Assembly: GCA_049688395.1 (NCBI GenBank)
Contig: JBAVKQ010000044.1
Location: forward strand, 1-6,326
Direction of reading: 5' to 3'
Source: Prado023 sp049688395
Lineage (GTDB): Bacteria > Actinomycetota > Actinomycetes > S36-B12 > CAIYMF01
DNA: 6,326 bases
Shown here: one piece after another, positions 5,274-6,326 of the stretch
How the letters are laid out: every line of letters begins with the position of its first letter
Position numbering within the stretch: the first letter of the stretch is position 1
The notes under the pieces: model-generated
Seen by the model: the letters and a program-made list of their open reading frames with translations, nothing else
Told to the model about the DNA's origin: nothing
Databases searched by the model: none
Translations under genes and position numbers: made by a program

Positions 5274-6326
5274 AGATGGACACGTCGAGGGACGTGCGGT
5301 GGTGATCGGCTCGGGGAGGTGTGGACGCCGGCGGCGTCCCCCCGGGGTCATCGGGTGCGCGGTGGTGGGCACTGCCGGCGGGATCGCCGTGCCGACCGGC
5401 CTGCGGGGAGTGGCCCTGGCCGGGCCCCCACGGGTTCTGGCTCCCCTGGCCCGGTTCCTGGCCGATCGGCGCATTCGGGGCGAAGGACGCGGTGCCCGGC
5501 AGGGACAGCTCCTTGACCAGGACCGCCGTGGAGCGGGCCCCGGCCAGTTCCAGCAGGCGGTGCAGTTCGGTCGTCGACTGCTCGAGGGCTGCTCGTCCTG
5601 CGCCGGAGGCGCCGAGGGTGACCTCGACCGCGCCGCCGCGCATGGTCAGGATCACCGAGACGTCGCCGAGGGACTCGGGACTGAGCCGGAGTCGGATCCG
5701 CTGGGTGCCGTCCGCGCGCGCCATCATCGCGGTGATCTCGCCCATGACCTGGGGGACGACCGAACTGCCCGTGGGTGGCTGCGCGACGGGCGGTTGCGGG
5801 GCCATCAGCGTGGCGCCGGGCCCGGTCGGGCCGAGGAGCGCGGCGGCGCCGGGCAGCACCCGCGACTCGAGATGACCGAGTTCCTGGCGGCCGGGGTCGG
5901 TGACCTGATCCGCAGCGCGCGGGTGGGTCCGTACGTGGGCGGTCGGTCCGGTCGCCGTCGGCTGGACGGCCCCCGGGGTGGTGGGGATGGTCGGGGTGGT
6001 TGGGGACGTCGGCGCGGCTGGTCCCACCTTCGGGACCAGACCCGCGCGCAGTCCCGAAGTCGGCCCGTTGGCCGGTCCAGCGGTCGGGCCCAGGGCCGAT
6101 CCCGCGGTCGGCCCCCCCTCGACCGCTGGACCGGTGGTCCCTGTCCGAGCGGTTCCCGCTCCGGTGCTCCCCGCCCCGGTGCTCCCCGCTCCGATGCTGC
6201 CCGCTCCGATGCTGCCCGCTCCGATGCTGCCCGCTCCGGCAGTCCCGCCTCGGACGGCCTCGGCGGCGGTGTCGTGAGGTGAGGTCGCCGGGCCCCCGCT
6301 GGCCGTGCCTGCCGGGGCAGCTGCTC
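5272..6326 (-). CDS. fliK: FliK, flagellar hook-length control protein (5' end outside window)
   Basis: FliK is the secreted ruler that measures hook length and switches the export apparatus from hook to filament substrates. The minus-strand frame is open from the right edge to the TGA at 5274-5272, giving 350 visible residues and no certain start. A GTG at 6027 could be read as a start, but the frame continues upstream with the same composition. The upstream part (visible residues 1-190) is low-complexity Gly/Ala/Pro/Ser/Thr. It contains GAGSI/GAGST repeats, GPTAG-type 8-residue repeats and a TSPTTPTIPTTPG stretch. The Flg_hook C-terminal domain spans about residues 194-273, with IRLRLSPESLGDVSVILTM, then GAVEVTLGAS and LHRLLELAG. 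A disordered His/Pro/Gly-rich tail of about 76 residues follows. Identity rests on this domain and the position before flgD. Confidence 0.9.
   Translation of the reverse strand, partial: AAAPAGTASGGPATSPHDTAAEAVRGGTAGAGSIGAGSIGAGSIGAGSTGAGSTGAGTARTGTTGPAVEGGPTAGSALGPTAGPANGPTSGLRAGLVPKVGPAAPTSPTTPTIPTTPGAVQPTATGPTAHVRTHPRAADQVTDPGRQELGHLESRVLPGAAALLGPTGPGATLMAPQPPVAQPPTGSSVVPQVMGEITAMMARADGTQRIRLRLSPESLGDVSVILTMRGGAVEVTLGASGAGRAALEQSTTELHRLLELAGARSTAVLVKELSLPGTASFAPNAPIGQEPGQGSQNPWGPGQGHSPQAGRHGDPAGSAHHRAPDDPGGTPPASTPPRADHHRTSLDVSI
5975..6005 (+). other. G-quadruplex-type motif on the template strand of fliK
   Basis: Four runs of GGGG (5975-5978, 5983-5986, 5993-5996, 6002-6005) are separated by loops of 4, 6 and 5 nt. 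This satisfies the usual G4 pattern. It lies on the plus strand, which is the template for fliK, so it would act in DNA rather than in the fliK mRNA. It encodes the Thr/Pro-rich stretch TSPTTPTIPTTPG on the other strand. It may simply be a by-product of Pro/Thr codons in GC-rich DNA. Confidence 0.6.
6052..6114 (-). repeat. Degenerate 24-nt repeat inside fliK (GPTAG units)
   Basis: The fliK frame reads GPTAGSAL, then GPTAGPAN, then GPTSG. That is two 8-residue units and a partial third, each beginning Gly-Pro-Thr. The DNA copies are imperfect, so this is an older repeat than the adjacent 15-nt array. It belongs to the disordered ruler part of FliK. Confidence 0.6.
6161..6235 (-). repeat. Tandem 15-bp repeat inside fliK (GAGSI/GAGST units)
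   Basis: There are five head-to-tail 15-bp units. Three are perfect copies (6191-6205, 6206-6220, 6221-6235; plus strand CCGATGCTGCCCGCT). Two are variants beginning CCGGTGCTCCCCGC (6161-6175, 6176-6190). In the fliK frame they encode GAGSI three times and GAGST twice, so any change in copy number stays in frame and alters FliK length by 5 residues per unit. Confidence 0.9.

Noticed and set aside
5272..6027. fliK starting at GTG 6027
   Set aside because: The frame stays open to the right edge with the same repeat-rich composition, and 251 residues would lack much of the ruler region. The true start is most likely outside the window.
1..6326. A novel or mobile system hidden in the window
   Set aside because: Every large stretch is accounted for by recognisable flagellar genes in a conventional order. 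I saw no transposase, integrase, attachment-type repeats, tRNA or composition shift.

Overview
The window is a 6.3 kb piece of a bacterial flagellar gene cluster. All genes lie on the minus strand, so transcription runs from the right edge to the left edge. The DNA is very GC-rich with strong G/C third-position bias. Gene order and protein character (short FlgE and FlgD, an FlbD/SwrD protein, an alanine-rich FliN N-terminus) point to a motile high-GC actinobacterium, for example of the Nocardioides/Cellulomonas/Kineosporiales/Actinoplanes kind. The genus cannot be fixed from this sequence alone.

In transcription order the genes are: fliK (hook-length control, 5' end outside the window), flgD (hook cap), flgE (hook protein), a 151-nt gap, swrD/flbD, motA, motB, fliL, a 55-nt gap, fliM, and fliN (3' end outside the window). 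Each interval is a 1-nt start/stop overlap (motB-fliL, fliM-fliN), a short spacer (2 nt motA-motB, 13 nt fliK-flgD, 14 nt swrD-motA), or a modest gap (58 nt flgD-flgE, 55 nt fliL-fliM, 151 nt flgE-swrD). The layout looks like one long operon carrying three jobs in sequence: hook assembly (fliK, flgD, flgE), stator and its helpers (swrD, motA, motB, fliL), and rotor switch (fliM, fliN).

The most interesting signal is a pair of near-identical sequences of the form CTCA-N16-GCCGATG, one in the flgE-swrD gap and one in the fliL-fliM gap. A manual scan of the minus strand found no other match with this spacing. They resemble FliA/WhiG-class (sigma-28 family) promoters of actinomycetes. They suggest that the stator block and the switch block can each be transcribed internally as late genes. 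The fliM copy overlaps the annotated ATG of fliM, which raises a start-codon question. Other observations are a tandem 15-bp repeat in fliK, a G-quadruplex-type G-run array on the template strand of fliK, an Asn in place of the usual Asp in the MotB peptidoglycan-binding motif, a weak CheY-binding motif in FliM, and an identical 14-nt coupling sequence at two gene junctions. No mobile element, RNA gene, CRISPR array or clear rho-independent terminator was seen. The window is otherwise an ordinary flagellar cluster, and I found no evidence of a novel system.
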